A stretch of 22,724 nucleotides of DNA, from NCBI GenBank assembly GCA_023228985.1, contig JALOAC010000033.1, positions 1 to 22,724 of the forward strand. Direction: 5' to 3'. The notes under the pieces were generated by a model that did no database searches, was not told the origin of the DNA, and saw only the letters and a list, made by a program, of their open reading frames with translations. How positions within the stretch are numbered: position 1 is the first letter of the stretch; each line of letters begins with the position of its first letter. Source of the stretch: Thiopseudomonas sp. (GTDB taxonomy: Bacteria > Pseudomonadota > Gammaproteobacteria > Pseudomonadales > Pseudomonadaceae). This document shows positions 7,140-14,881 of the stretch, piece by piece. The translations under genes and the position numbers were made by a program.

Positions 7140-8161
7140 AGCGGTGCCAGCTCAGTCATCGGCCAACGAGCACGCACATTAATCTCTAATCCTTCACGCT
7201 GACCGGCAAGCAAACGCTGGCAGCCGGCATAAGCAATCATGGCGCCGTTATCGGTACAAAAACGTGGCCGGGCATAAAAAACATTACCGCCTAACTGTTT
7301 GAGCATGCATTCTAAAGACTTGCGCAACGCCTGATTGGCACTGACTCCACCGGCAATCACCAAGGTGTTTAACCCTGTTTGTTCCAGCGCCCGGCGGCAC
7401 TTTATGGTGAGTGTATCCACTACCGCTGCTTGGAACGCATGAGCCAGATCAGCCTTGGTTTGCTCGCTATCATCGCCTTGTGCCACAGCTTTTTGCCACG
7501 CATTCAGCGTTGAGGTTTTTAATCCACTAAAGCTAAAATCTAAACCGGGACGGTCGGTCATCGGTCGAGGTAGCTTAAATCGCTTAGCCACGCCCTGCTC
7601 AGCCAAGCGCGCAATTTCCGGTCCACCTGGATAGTTTAAACCGAGCATCTTGGCGGTTTTATCAAAGGCTTCACCGGCAGCATCATCAATGGATTCGCCA
7701 AGTAACTGATAACGTCCAATGCCATCCACCCGCACCAGTTGGGTGTGGCCACCAGAAACCAACAACGCGACAAAAGGAAACTTAGGCGGCTGTTCTTCCA
7801 GCATCGGCGCGAGTAAATGTCCTTCCATATGGTGCACACCAATGGACGGCACATCCCAAGCAAAAGCCAACGCCTGCGCGCAGGATGCGCCCACCAACAA
7901 AGCACCGACCAAACCCGGTCCCGCCGTATACGCAATTCCACCTATGTCTTTTGCCTCACGGCCTGCATCCGCCAGCACCTGTTTTATCAGCGGCAACATG
8001 CGTTTAACATGATCACGTGAAGCTAATTCCGGCACGACACCGCCAAATACGCGGTGCAAATCAATTTGGCTAAATAAAGCATCCGCCAACAAACCGCGCT
8101 CACTGTCGTACAGCGCCACGCCCGTCTCATCACAGGATGTTTCCAGCCCTAACACCAACAT
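7136..8161 (-). CDS. tsaD: tRNA N6-adenosine threonylcarbamoyltransferase TsaD
   Basis: This 341-residue ASKHA-fold enzyme (E. coli 337) transfers the threonylcarbamoyl group to A37 of ANN-decoding tRNAs, with TsaB and TsaE as partners. It starts with the family motif LGLETSCDETG. The metal ligands H111 and H115 are in VHHMEGHLLAPM, and LLVSGGHTQLV and the C-terminal CTDNGAMIAYAG are intact. In-frame extensions to 8176/8179 are rejected because ATG 8161 matches the family N-terminus. It converges with plsY with a 4-nt overlap. Upstream, a 141-bp gap separates it from the divergent transporter/acyltransferase gene. In P. aeruginosa and E. coli, tsaD is directly divergent from rpsU, so the gene order differs here. 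Confidence 0.97.
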   Translation of the reverse strand: MLVLGLETSCDETGVALYDSERGLLADALFSQIDLHRVFGGVVPELASRDHVKRMLPLIKQVLADAGREAKDIGGIAYTAGPGLVGALLVGASCAQALAFAWDVPSIGVHHMEGHLLAPMLEEQPPKFPFVALLVSGGHTQLVRVDGIGRYQLLGESIDDAAGEAFDKTAKMLGLNYPGGPEIARLAEQGVAKRFKLPRPMTDRPGLDFSFSGLKTSTLNAWQKAVAQGDDSEQTKADLAHAFQAAVVDTLTIKCRRALEQTGLNTLVIAGGVSANQALRKSLECMLKQLGGNVFYARPRFCTDNGAMIAYAGCQRLLAGQREGLEINVRARWPMTELAPL

Positions 8162-8302
8162 CTTCACAACCCACATCAATCAAAAGGGGCATAATAAACC
8201 CATATTTCTGTTACAGCCACGTTTTCAACCAGAATAAAGACGGATGACCCATCAAGACTGGTACTGAGAAGGGCAACGCTTCAGCGTCTTATAGGAATCC
8301 TG

Positions 8303-10183
8303 ATGAGCGGACAATTTAAACTGCTAAAGCAAAAACGCTTTGCGCCATTGTTTATCACCCAGTTTTTGGGCGCGTTTAATGACAACCTGTATAAAAATGC
8401 GCTCGTTGTTTTACTTACTTTCCAGTCGGCACAGTGGACTTCTTTAGCGCCGGAAATCATGGTCAACATTGCCGCAGGAATTTTTATTCTGCCGTTCTTT
8501 CTCTTCTCAGCGACGGCGGGGCAACTGGCAGACAAGTATGATAAAGCCGCATTAGCACGCCTGACCAAACTGCTGGAAATCTTGATCATGCTGGTTGCTG
8601 CGGCAGGCTTCTGGTTTTCCAGCCTGTCGACTTTAATGAGCGCATTATTTTTACTGGGCTTGCAGTCCACCCTGTTTGGTCCGGTTAAATACTCCATTTT
8701 GCCGCAACATCTCAAGCGTAACGAGCTGCTCGGTGGCAATGCACTGGTCGAGGCTGGCACCTTTGTGGCCATCTTAATCGGTACTCTCACCGGTGGATTG
8801 CTGGCAAGCACAGGCAATGCTCCAATCTGGATTGTCGCTGGCGGGCTGCTAGTAGCTATTGCTGGCTATTTGAGCAGCCGCAAAATCCCACCGGCACCAG
8901 CGCCCGCCCCTGAATTACGCATCAGCCTCAATCCCATTACTGAAACGCTACGCAATATTGGTTTTGCGCGACAAAACCGCACTGTATTTTTATCTATTCT
9001 CGGCATTTCTTGGTTCTGGCTGTACGGTGCACTGTTTCTGACGCAGTTGCCGGGCTTAACTAAAAACGTCTTGGGTGGTGACGAGATTTTGGTCACTACG
9101 CTGCTGGCCATTTTCACTCTAGGCATTGGTTTAGGTTCACTGCTGTGCGAGCGCCTGTCTGGCAACCAAGTGGAGATTGGCTTAGTACCCTTTGGCTCCA
9201 TCGGCCTAACCCTATTTGGTTTGGATTTATTTTTTGCCGCGCCTGTAGGCTTTGTCGGTGAGACCGTTCACAGCCTTGGTTTTTTACTCGGCCATGGGGC
9301 CGTGTGGCGGGTTTTCTTTGACCTTTTTATGCTGGGCTTGTTTGGTGGTTTTTTTATCGTGCCATTGTATGCGCTCGTGCAAATGCGCAGCGCAGAACAG
9401 AGTCGTGCGCGCATTATTGCGGCCAATAACATCCTTAACGCCCTATTTATGGTGCTAGGCGCCATCGCCGCGGTTATCTTGCTAACGGCTGGCGTCTCTA
9501 TCCCCACTCTTTTTGCGATAGCCGCGCTCATCAATGCCGCGGTAGCCATCTACATTTACAGCTTAGTGCCTGAGTTTTTTATTCGCTTTATCGCTTGGCT
9601 GCTTATTAAAACCATCTACCGCCTACGCATCAGCGGCAAGCAGCACATTCCCGAGTCAGGCCCAGCCATCTTAGTCGCCAATCATGTCAGCTTTGCCGAT
9701 GCGGTTATTCTGATGGGTTCATCGCCACGCCCGATACGCTTTATCATGGATTACCGTATATTTAAGACGCCGATACTGGGTTTTATTTTCCGCCATAGCG
9801 GCGCTATTCCAATTGCCCCTGCCAAAGAAAACGCGCAGCTCATGGAACAAGCCTTCCAACACGCCAGCGCAGCATTGGATAACGGTGAGTTGGTAGGTAT
9901 TTTCCCCGAAGGCGCCATCACCCGCGATGGTGAGATGCAGCCCTTTAGACCTGGTATTAGCCGCATCCTGCAAGCCAACCCTGTACCCGTAGTCCCCATG
10001 GCTCTGTCAGGGCTATGGGGTAGCTTTTTTTCACGTATTGACGGCTCAGCAATGAAAAGCCCATTTCGCCGAGGCGCTTTCTCGCGTATCGACCTGCATA
10101 TCGGCCCAGCTATTGCAGCGGTAAATGCCACACCCGCAACGCTGCACACGAAAGTATTGGCTTTAAGGGGCGAACGGCAATAG
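8303..10183 (+). CDS. MFS (LplT-like) transporter fused to 1-acylglycerophosphate acyltransferase (PlsC-like)
   Basis: This 626-residue fusion has two parts. Residues ~10-425 form an MFS transporter with about 12 hydrophobic segments, beginning FAPLFITQFLGAFNDNLYKN, a signature of LplT lysophospholipid flippases. Residues ~430-626 form a PlsC-type acyltransferase. It has the HX4D motif in VANHVSFADAV (H461, D466), the acceptor-binding FPEG at 534-537 in GIFPEGAITRDGE, and PVVPMALSG downstream. In LplT-Aas systems, lysophosphatidylethanolamine is flipped inward and re-acylated. By analogy this protein would couple uptake with acylation, but the acyl-ACP synthetase (AMP-binding) domain of Aas is absent. 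AGGAA at 8293-8297 precedes the ATG at 8303. It lies between tsaD and rpsU, where P. aeruginosa has no such gene by memory. Confidence 0.88.
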   Translation: MSGQFKLLKQKRFAPLFITQFLGAFNDNLYKNALVVLLTFQSAQWTSLAPEIMVNIAAGIFILPFFLFSATAGQLADKYDKAALARLTKLLEILIMLVAAAGFWFSSLSTLMSALFLLGLQSTLFGPVKYSILPQHLKRNELLGGNALVEAGTFVAILIGTLTGGLLASTGNAPIWIVAGGLLVAIAGYLSSRKIPPAPAPAPELRISLNPITETLRNIGFARQNRTVFLSILGISWFWLYGALFLTQLPGLTKNVLGGDEILVTTLLAIFTLGIGLGSLLCERLSGNQVEIGLVPFGSIGLTLFGLDLFFAAPVGFVGETVHSLGFLLGHGAVWRVFFDLFMLGLFGGFFIVPLYALVQMRSAEQSRARIIAANNILNALFMVLGAIAAVILLTAGVSIPTLFAIAALINAAVAIYIYSLVPEFFIRFIAWLLIKTIYRLRISGKQHIPESGPAILVANHVSFADAVILMGSSPRPIRFIMDYRIFKTPILGFIFRHSGAIPIAPAKENAQLMEQAFQHASAALDNGELVGIFPEGAITRDGEMQPFRPGISRILQANPVPVVPMALSGLWGSFFSRIDGSAMKSPFRRGAFSRIDLHIGPAIAAVNATPATLHTKVLALRGERQ

Positions 10184-10262
10184 AATGTCGCTTTTAGCTG
10201 CCAACGTTTCTTTGTCAGCTCTTAAAAACCCCCATGTCTAGCCAATTATTTAAAGCGTTCCT

Positions 10263-10291
10263 TTGCTTTTTGTAAAGAAACTAGGTACTAT
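10263..10291 (+). promoter_or_regulatory. sigma-70 promoter of rpsU
   Basis: TTGCTT (10263-10268) and TACTAT (10286-10291) are separated by exactly 17 bp. Transcription would start near 10298, giving a leader of about 84 nt. The leader contains a small inverted repeat, TTAACTCCAGTTAA, at 10318-10331. Confidence 0.7.
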
Positions 10292-10381
10292 CTGCAACCC
10301 TTAAAACGCGGTGTGCGTTAACTCCAGTTAATTGCGGAGCAAGCACATCAACCACCGGACACAGATGAAGGTACGAATTGA

Positions 10382-10597
10382 ATGCCAGCTGTCAAACTAA
10401 AAGACAACGAACCATTTGACGTTGCCCTGCGTCGCTTCAAACGCGCCTGCGAAAAAGCCGGTGTACTTGCTGAAGTGCGCAGTCGCGAATTTTATGAAAA
10501 GCCAACTGCAGAGCGTAAACGCAAAGCGGCAGCTGCCGTAAAGCGTCATGCCAAAAAAGTACAACGCGAACAACGTCGCCGCGAGCGTCTATACTGA
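10382..10597 (+). CDS. rpsU: 30S ribosomal protein S21
   Basis: This is the complete 71-residue S21, a small, very basic protein on the 30S platform near the anti-Shine-Dalgarno end of 16S rRNA, where it supports mRNA recognition. It starts MPAVKLKDNEPFDVALRRFK and ends in a lysine/arginine-rich tail (AAAVKRHAKKVQREQRRRER), both diagnostic. GAAGG lies about 10 nt before the ATG, a rather long spacing. A strong promoter lies upstream and a hairpin terminator directly downstream, so it is largely its own transcript at the head of the rpsU-dnaG-rpoD cluster. Read-through would supply dnaG. Confidence 0.98.
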   Translation: MPAVKLKDNEPFDVALRRFKRACEKAGVLAEVRSREFYEKPTAERKRKAAAAVKRHAKKVQREQRRRERLY

Positions 10598-10616
10598 GTT
10601 ATAGATATTCGCAGCC

Positions 10617-10643
10617 AAAAAACCCGGACTTGTCCGGGTTTTT
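10617..10643 (+). terminator. intrinsic terminator after rpsU
   Basis: ACCCGGAC (10622-10629) pairs perfectly with GTCCGGGT (10632-10639), preceded by an A-run and followed by T residues and GC. It lies 20 bp after the rpsU stop. As in the E. coli macromolecular-synthesis operon, partial termination here would set S21 output well above primase. Confidence 0.85.
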
Positions 10644-10803
10644 GCGCTCTAGCGCCAAACAACCTATATTAACCACTGCCCAACTGGCTCTCTTGTTCTG
10701 CCAAGCCTTCGCGTTCCGACTAACGCCTCGCTAAGCACTTTCAGAGTGTCCAAATCCTTCGCAAGCCTCAACAAACCCAAAGAAGCACACAAAAAAGTAG
10801 CCT

Positions 10804-12660
10804 ATGGCCGGTTTAATACCACAAGACTTTATTGACGATTTGCTACACCGCACTGATATTATCGATGTGGTAAGCGAGCGTGTGCAATTAAAAAAGTCCG
10901 GGCGCAATTACATGGCTTGCTGCCCTTTTCACCAAGAAAAAACACCGTCCTTTAGTGTTAGCCCAGACAAGCAGTTTTACTATTGCTTTGGTTGCGGCGC
11001 TGGAGGCAATGCGCTGGGCTTTGTGATGGATCACGACCACCTGGATTTTCCGCAAGCAATTGAAACTCTAGCCGGCCGTATTGGTGTTGACGTACCACGC
11101 GAACAGAACAGCAGAGATAACAGACCACGCCAACCTGCACAATCGCCTCTTTACGCTATTTTGCAGGAAGCCAGCCAGTACTATCAACAAGCACTTAAAA
11201 GCCACCCAACCAGACAAACAGCCGTCGATTACTTAAAAAATCGCGGTCTGAGCGGCGCTATCGCCAGAGACTTTCAACTAGGCTTTGCCCCACCCGGTTG
11301 GGACAATCTGCGCAAACACTTTAGTGCCGACGAACTCCTTGAAAAACACTTGCTTGAAGCTGGCCTACTGGCCGAAAACGAAGAAAGCAAAAGACGCTAT
11401 GATAGATTTCGTGACCGCATCATCTTCCCTATTCGTGACTCGCGCGGGCGGGTAGTGGGCTTTGGCGGTCGCGTATTGGGTGACGATAAACCCAAATATT
11501 TAAACTCGCCCGAAACGCCCGTCTTCCACAAAAGCCAAGAGTTATACGGACTATTCGAGGCTCGTAGTTTCAATCGCCAACTCACAGAAATCATTGTTGT
11601 CGAAGGTTACATGGATGTGATCGCTCTGGCGCAACAAGGCTTACGCAATGCCGTAGCCACACTCGGCACATCCACAAGTGGTGAGCACATCAAGCGTTTA
11701 TTTCGCGTCGTGCCGCGTATTATTTTTTGTTTTGATGGCGATAACGCTGGACGTAAAGCCGCCTGGCGCGCGCTGGAGTCAGCGCTTGAGCATATGAAAG
11801 ATGGTTTACAAGCGCAGTTTATGTTTTTACCTGAAGGCTGCGATCCTGATGACCTAATCCGCCAAGAAGGCGTGGATGCCTTTCAAGCAAGACTAAGCCG
11901 ACAGGCCTACTCGCTCTCAGATTATTTTTTCAACCAACTGAGTGAGGAAATCAACCTACAAAGCTTAGAAGGCAAGGCGCATTTAGCCAGCACAGCCATA
12001 CCGCTCATAGAGCGAATCCCCAGCACCCACTTGCGCCAACTGATGCAGCAGAAACTGAGTCAGTTGACCGAAATATCAACACAGCATTTGCATAGTCAGA
12101 GCCAATCAACCGTTAAACAAGCGCCAGACTACCCTCCGTTGGAGGCCTATGCTGCACAACCTAGCGATAGGTTCCCTGATAACCGCCACAGCAGTTATCA
12201 ACCACCTGTTAGACAACAACCCAAGCGGCAGCCATCCCGTGATGCACAGAAAAGCGTAGAGAGCCCAAATCTGACAGCCTTACGCACTCTTTTGCATCAC
12301 CCCCAGCTTGCCCAAAAAGTAACTCGCAGCAAGGATTTTGCTGCGGAAGATGACCTTTATGCACAATTGCTCGTCTCAATACTCGAGGCACTACAAAAAG
12401 CACCAGAAATCGGCTACCCCCAACTTATTGCACGCTGGCACGGTACAGAACAAGGGCGTCTATTACGCTCTTTAGCCGAAAAAGAATGGTTAATTAGTGC
12501 CGATAACCTTGAACAGCAGTTTTTCGACACCATAGATCGTTTATCTCAACGTCAAAGGGATCGCACTATCCAACAATTGATAGCCAGATCCCGCACCCAA
12601 GAGCTAAGCGACGAAGAAAAACAGCTTTTACGAGATCTACTTGCGCAAAAGAAACAGTAA
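10804..12660 (+). CDS. dnaG: DNA primase DnaG
   Basis: This 618-residue primase synthesises RNA primers at the replication fork. The N-terminal CHC2 zinc-binding domain has ligands C40, H43, C61 and C64 (CCPFHQEKTPSF, YYCFGCGAGGN). The RNA polymerase/TOPRIM core has EGYMD at 267-271 and DGDNAG at 311-316, supplying the metal-binding acidic residues. A Q/P-rich linker around residues 420-480 leads to the C-terminal DnaB-binding helical domain. The start ATG at 10804 has no strong Shine-Dalgarno sequence, consistent with low expression. About 160 bp of apparently empty sequence separates it from the rpsU terminator. P. aeruginosa has a YqeY-like gene in this position by memory; none is found here. 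Confidence 0.97.
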   Translation: MAGLIPQDFIDDLLHRTDIIDVVSERVQLKKSGRNYMACCPFHQEKTPSFSVSPDKQFYYCFGCGAGGNALGFVMDHDHLDFPQAIETLAGRIGVDVPREQNSRDNRPRQPAQSPLYAILQEASQYYQQALKSHPTRQTAVDYLKNRGLSGAIARDFQLGFAPPGWDNLRKHFSADELLEKHLLEAGLLAENEESKRRYDRFRDRIIFPIRDSRGRVVGFGGRVLGDDKPKYLNSPETPVFHKSQELYGLFEARSFNRQLTEIIVVEGYMDVIALAQQGLRNAVATLGTSTSGEHIKRLFRVVPRIIFCFDGDNAGRKAAWRALESALEHMKDGLQAQFMFLPEGCDPDDLIRQEGVDAFQARLSRQAYSLSDYFFNQLSEEINLQSLEGKAHLASTAIPLIERIPSTHLRQLMQQKLSQLTEISTQHLHSQSQSTVKQAPDYPPLEAYAAQPSDRFPDNRHSSYQPPVRQQPKRQPSRDAQKSVESPNLTALRTLLHHPQLAQKVTRSKDFAAEDDLYAQLLVSILEALQKAPEIGYPQLIARWHGTEQGRLLRSLAEKEWLISADNLEQQFFDTIDRLSQRQRDRTIQQLIARSRTQELSDEEKQLLRDLLAQKKQ

Positions 12661-12671
12661 TCTGCTGGTAA

Positions 12672-12702
12672 TTGGCAATTAGGCTCTTGCATCGTCTATA
12701 AT
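12672..12702 (+). promoter_or_regulatory. candidate sigma-70 promoter of rpoD
   Basis: A perfect TATAAT at 12697-12702 is preceded by TTGGCA at 12672-12677 with a longer-than-ideal 19-bp spacer. Transcription would begin near 12709, about 40 nt before the rpoD ATG. This would let the sigma factor be made independently of dnaG. Confidence 0.6.
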
Positions 12703-12748
12703 GCTCGACTTAATTTTCCTCCGCCCAGCTCTAGTATGGATAGGTAAT

Positions 12749-14608
12749 ATGTCCGCACAAGCACAAAAGCAATCCCGTTTAAAAGAATTGATCGCCCGCG
12801 GTCGTGAGCAGGGTTATCTCACCTACGCAGAGGTGAATGATCATCTTCCAGAAGATATCTCCGACCCTGAACAGGTCGAAGATATTATCAGCATGATCAA
12901 CGATGTTGGTATCAACGTTTTTGAAGTTGCGCCCGACGCCGACGCCCTGTTAATGGCCGAATCTGATGACACTGACGAAGCCGCCGCCGAAGAAGCTGCG
13001 GCTGCACTCGCTGCTGTAGAAACTGATATTGGCCGCACCACTGACCCTGTGCGCATGTACATGCGCGAAATGGGAACAGTTGAGCTACTGACGCGCGAAG
13101 GCGAAATTGAAATCGCCAAGCGTATCGAAGAAGGCATTCGTGAAGTCGTACATGCTGTTGCTCACTACCCCGGTTCAGTGGCCTCAATAGCGGCCGACTT
13201 CAATCGTATTATCGAAGAAAGCGGTCGCATCAGCGATATTTTTACTGGTTACATAGATCCCGACGACAGCATTCCCGAGCCTGCAACTCCGGTTGTTGCT
13301 CAGCCCGCTGTCAGCAAGAAAGACTCCTCCAGTAAAGATGAAGAGGATGAAGAAGAAGAGGATGACTCTGCCGAGGAAGAAGAGACCACTGAAAACGGTC
13401 CGGACCCGGAAGAAGCCAAACAGCGTATTGCTGCCTTGGAAGCTCAGCTTGCCGTAGTTAATAAAACCCTAAGCAAAAACAAACGTAGCAGTAAAGCCGC
13501 TGTAACCGCACTAAGCGAACTCGGCGAGTTATTCATGCCGTTTAAGTTTACGCCAAAGGTATATGACGCACTGATTGAGCAAATCCGCCAAACACTGCAG
13601 CAGATTCGCCATCATGAACGAGCAATCATGCAACTTTGTGTGCGTGACGCAAAAATGCCACGCACTGACTTCCTCAAGCACTTCCCAGGTAATGAAACCA
13701 ATCTTGAGTGGGCTAACAAACTCAGCCAAGGAAAGTCACGTTACGCAGAAAACCTAGCCAACTTCGTTGCTGACATTCAGCGCCATCAAAATATATTGAC
13801 GGAACTGGAAGCCAGCAGCCAGTTGACGGTAGCGGAAATTAAAGACATTAACCGCCGCATGTCCATTGGCGAAGCAAAGGCACGTCGCGCGAAAAAAGAC
13901 ATGGTCGAGGCGAACCTACGTTTGGTAATTTCTATCGCTAAGAAATACACCAACCGCGGCTTGCAGTTCCTCGATCTAATTCAAGAGGGTAATATCGGTC
14001 TGATGAAAGCGGTCGACAAGTTTGAATACCGTCGCGGCTACAAATTTTCCACTTATGCAACCTGGTGGATCCGTCAAGCCATTACCCGCTCCATTGCTGA
14101 CCAAGCACGCACCATCCGTATTCCGGTGCATATGATTGAAACCATCAACAAACTCAATCGTATCTCCCGCCAAATGCTGCAGGAAATGGGTCGTGAGCCT
14201 ACTCCTGAAGAATTAGGCATACGTATGGAGCTTCCTGAAGACCGTATCCGTAAAGTACTTAAAATTGCTAAAGAGCCCATTTCGATGGAAACCCCCATTG
14301 GTGATGATGAAGACTCACACTTGGGCGACTTTATCGAAGACGTCACCATGCAGTCTCCGGTGGACATCGCAACAACCTCAAACCTCAAAGAAGCCACGCA
14401 AGATGTGTTATCCGGCTTAACCGAGCGCGAGGCCAAGGTGCTACGCATGCGCTTTGGTATTGACATGAATACCGACCATACCTTGGAAGAGGTCGGTCGC
14501 CAATTCGACGTTACCCGTGAACGTATTCGTCAAATCGAAGCCAAAGCACTGCGCAAGCTTCGACATCCATCACGCAGCGAGCATTTGCGCTCCTTCTTGG
14601 ATGAGTAA
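12749..14608 (+). CDS. rpoD: RNA polymerase primary sigma factor RpoD (sigma-70)
   Basis: This 619-residue housekeeping sigma factor is close to P. aeruginosa RpoD in length and text. Region 1.1 starts QSRLKELIARGREQGYLTYA. A non-conserved region follows around residues 190-220, with a long run of D and E. Region 2, around residues 400-450, contains DLIQEGNIGLMKAVDKF and TYATWWIRQAITRS, which handle -10 recognition and melting. The region 4 helix-turn-helix, around 577-605, contains TLEEVGRQFDVTRERIRQIE and reads the -35 box. The frame extends upstream to an ATG at 12701, but that ATG lies inside the -10 box of the presumed promoter. ATG 12749 matches the family start. A perfect terminator follows the stop. 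Confidence 0.97.
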   Translation: MSAQAQKQSRLKELIARGREQGYLTYAEVNDHLPEDISDPEQVEDIISMINDVGINVFEVAPDADALLMAESDDTDEAAAEEAAAALAAVETDIGRTTDPVRMYMREMGTVELLTREGEIEIAKRIEEGIREVVHAVAHYPGSVASIAADFNRIIEESGRISDIFTGYIDPDDSIPEPATPVVAQPAVSKKDSSSKDEEDEEEEDDSAEEEETTENGPDPEEAKQRIAALEAQLAVVNKTLSKNKRSSKAAVTALSELGELFMPFKFTPKVYDALIEQIRQTLQQIRHHERAIMQLCVRDAKMPRTDFLKHFPGNETNLEWANKLSQGKSRYAENLANFVADIQRHQNILTELEASSQLTVAEIKDINRRMSIGEAKARRAKKDMVEANLRLVISIAKKYTNRGLQFLDLIQEGNIGLMKAVDKFEYRRGYKFSTYATWWIRQAITRSIADQARTIRIPVHMIETINKLNRISRQMLQEMGREPTPEELGIRMELPEDRIRKVLKIAKEPISMETPIGDDEDSHLGDFIEDVTMQSPVDIATTSNLKEATQDVLSGLTEREAKVLRMRFGIDMNTDHTLEEVGRQFDVTRERIRQIEAKALRKLRHPSRSEHLRSFLDE

Positions 14609-14613
14609 CTCCC

Positions 14614-14642
14614 AATACCCCGCCTAGGCGGGGTATTTTTTT
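14614..14642 (+). terminator. intrinsic terminator after rpoD
   Basis: AATACCCCGCC (14614-14624) pairs perfectly with GGCGGGGTATT (14627-14637) and runs into a T-tract ending at 14642. It begins 6 bp after the rpoD stop and closes the rpsU-dnaG-rpoD cluster. Confidence 0.92.
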
Positions 14643-14688
14643 GCCTGCCAAACACTCCCGACTACGACTAAAGTAACCCTGCTAATTA

Positions 14689-14717
14689 TTGACTTGCTAA
14701 GCATACAAATAGAGTAT
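14689..14717 (+). promoter_or_regulatory. weak candidate promoter upstream of the DUF3360 gene
   Basis: TTGACT (14689-14694) is a good -35 box, but the hexamer 17 bp downstream, GAGTAT (14712-14717), matches the -10 consensus poorly. Two short palindromes follow between this site and the gene (14732-14751 and 14760-14772) and could be operators. Confidence 0.25.
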
Positions 14718-14731
14718 TGCCACGCTTTTTC

Positions 14732-14772
14732 TGCGTACTTCAAATTACGCACTTCTCGTTACGCTCAGCGTA
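14732..14772. promoter_or_regulatory. paired palindromic motifs, possible operator
   Basis: TGCGTA (14732-14737) and TACGCA (14746-14751) are perfect inverted repeats 8 nt apart. Nine bases later TACGCT-C-AGCGTA (14760-14772) forms a second palindrome built from the same TACGC core. They lie about 110-150 bp before the DUF3360 start codon. Confidence 0.3.
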
Positions 14773-14881
14773 TCCATAACAAAAACAATAATCCACAACA
14801 AACCTAACCGGCCATTCTCGTCATCAAAGACTAGGATGCGCTTTTTTTGTGCCTGTCCAACTCAGTTAAGAATTTTACAAA

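Noticed and set aside
8281..8817. 178-codon minus-strand frame opposite the transporter/acyltransferase gene
   Set aside because: The plus-strand frame is a clear MFS protein with an AGGAA site; the antisense frame shows no recognisable domain.
12701..12748. Upstream extension of rpoD to the ATG at 12701
   Set aside because: That ATG lies inside the perfect TATAAT box of the likely promoter, so it would not be on the mRNA; the family N-terminus begins at 12749.
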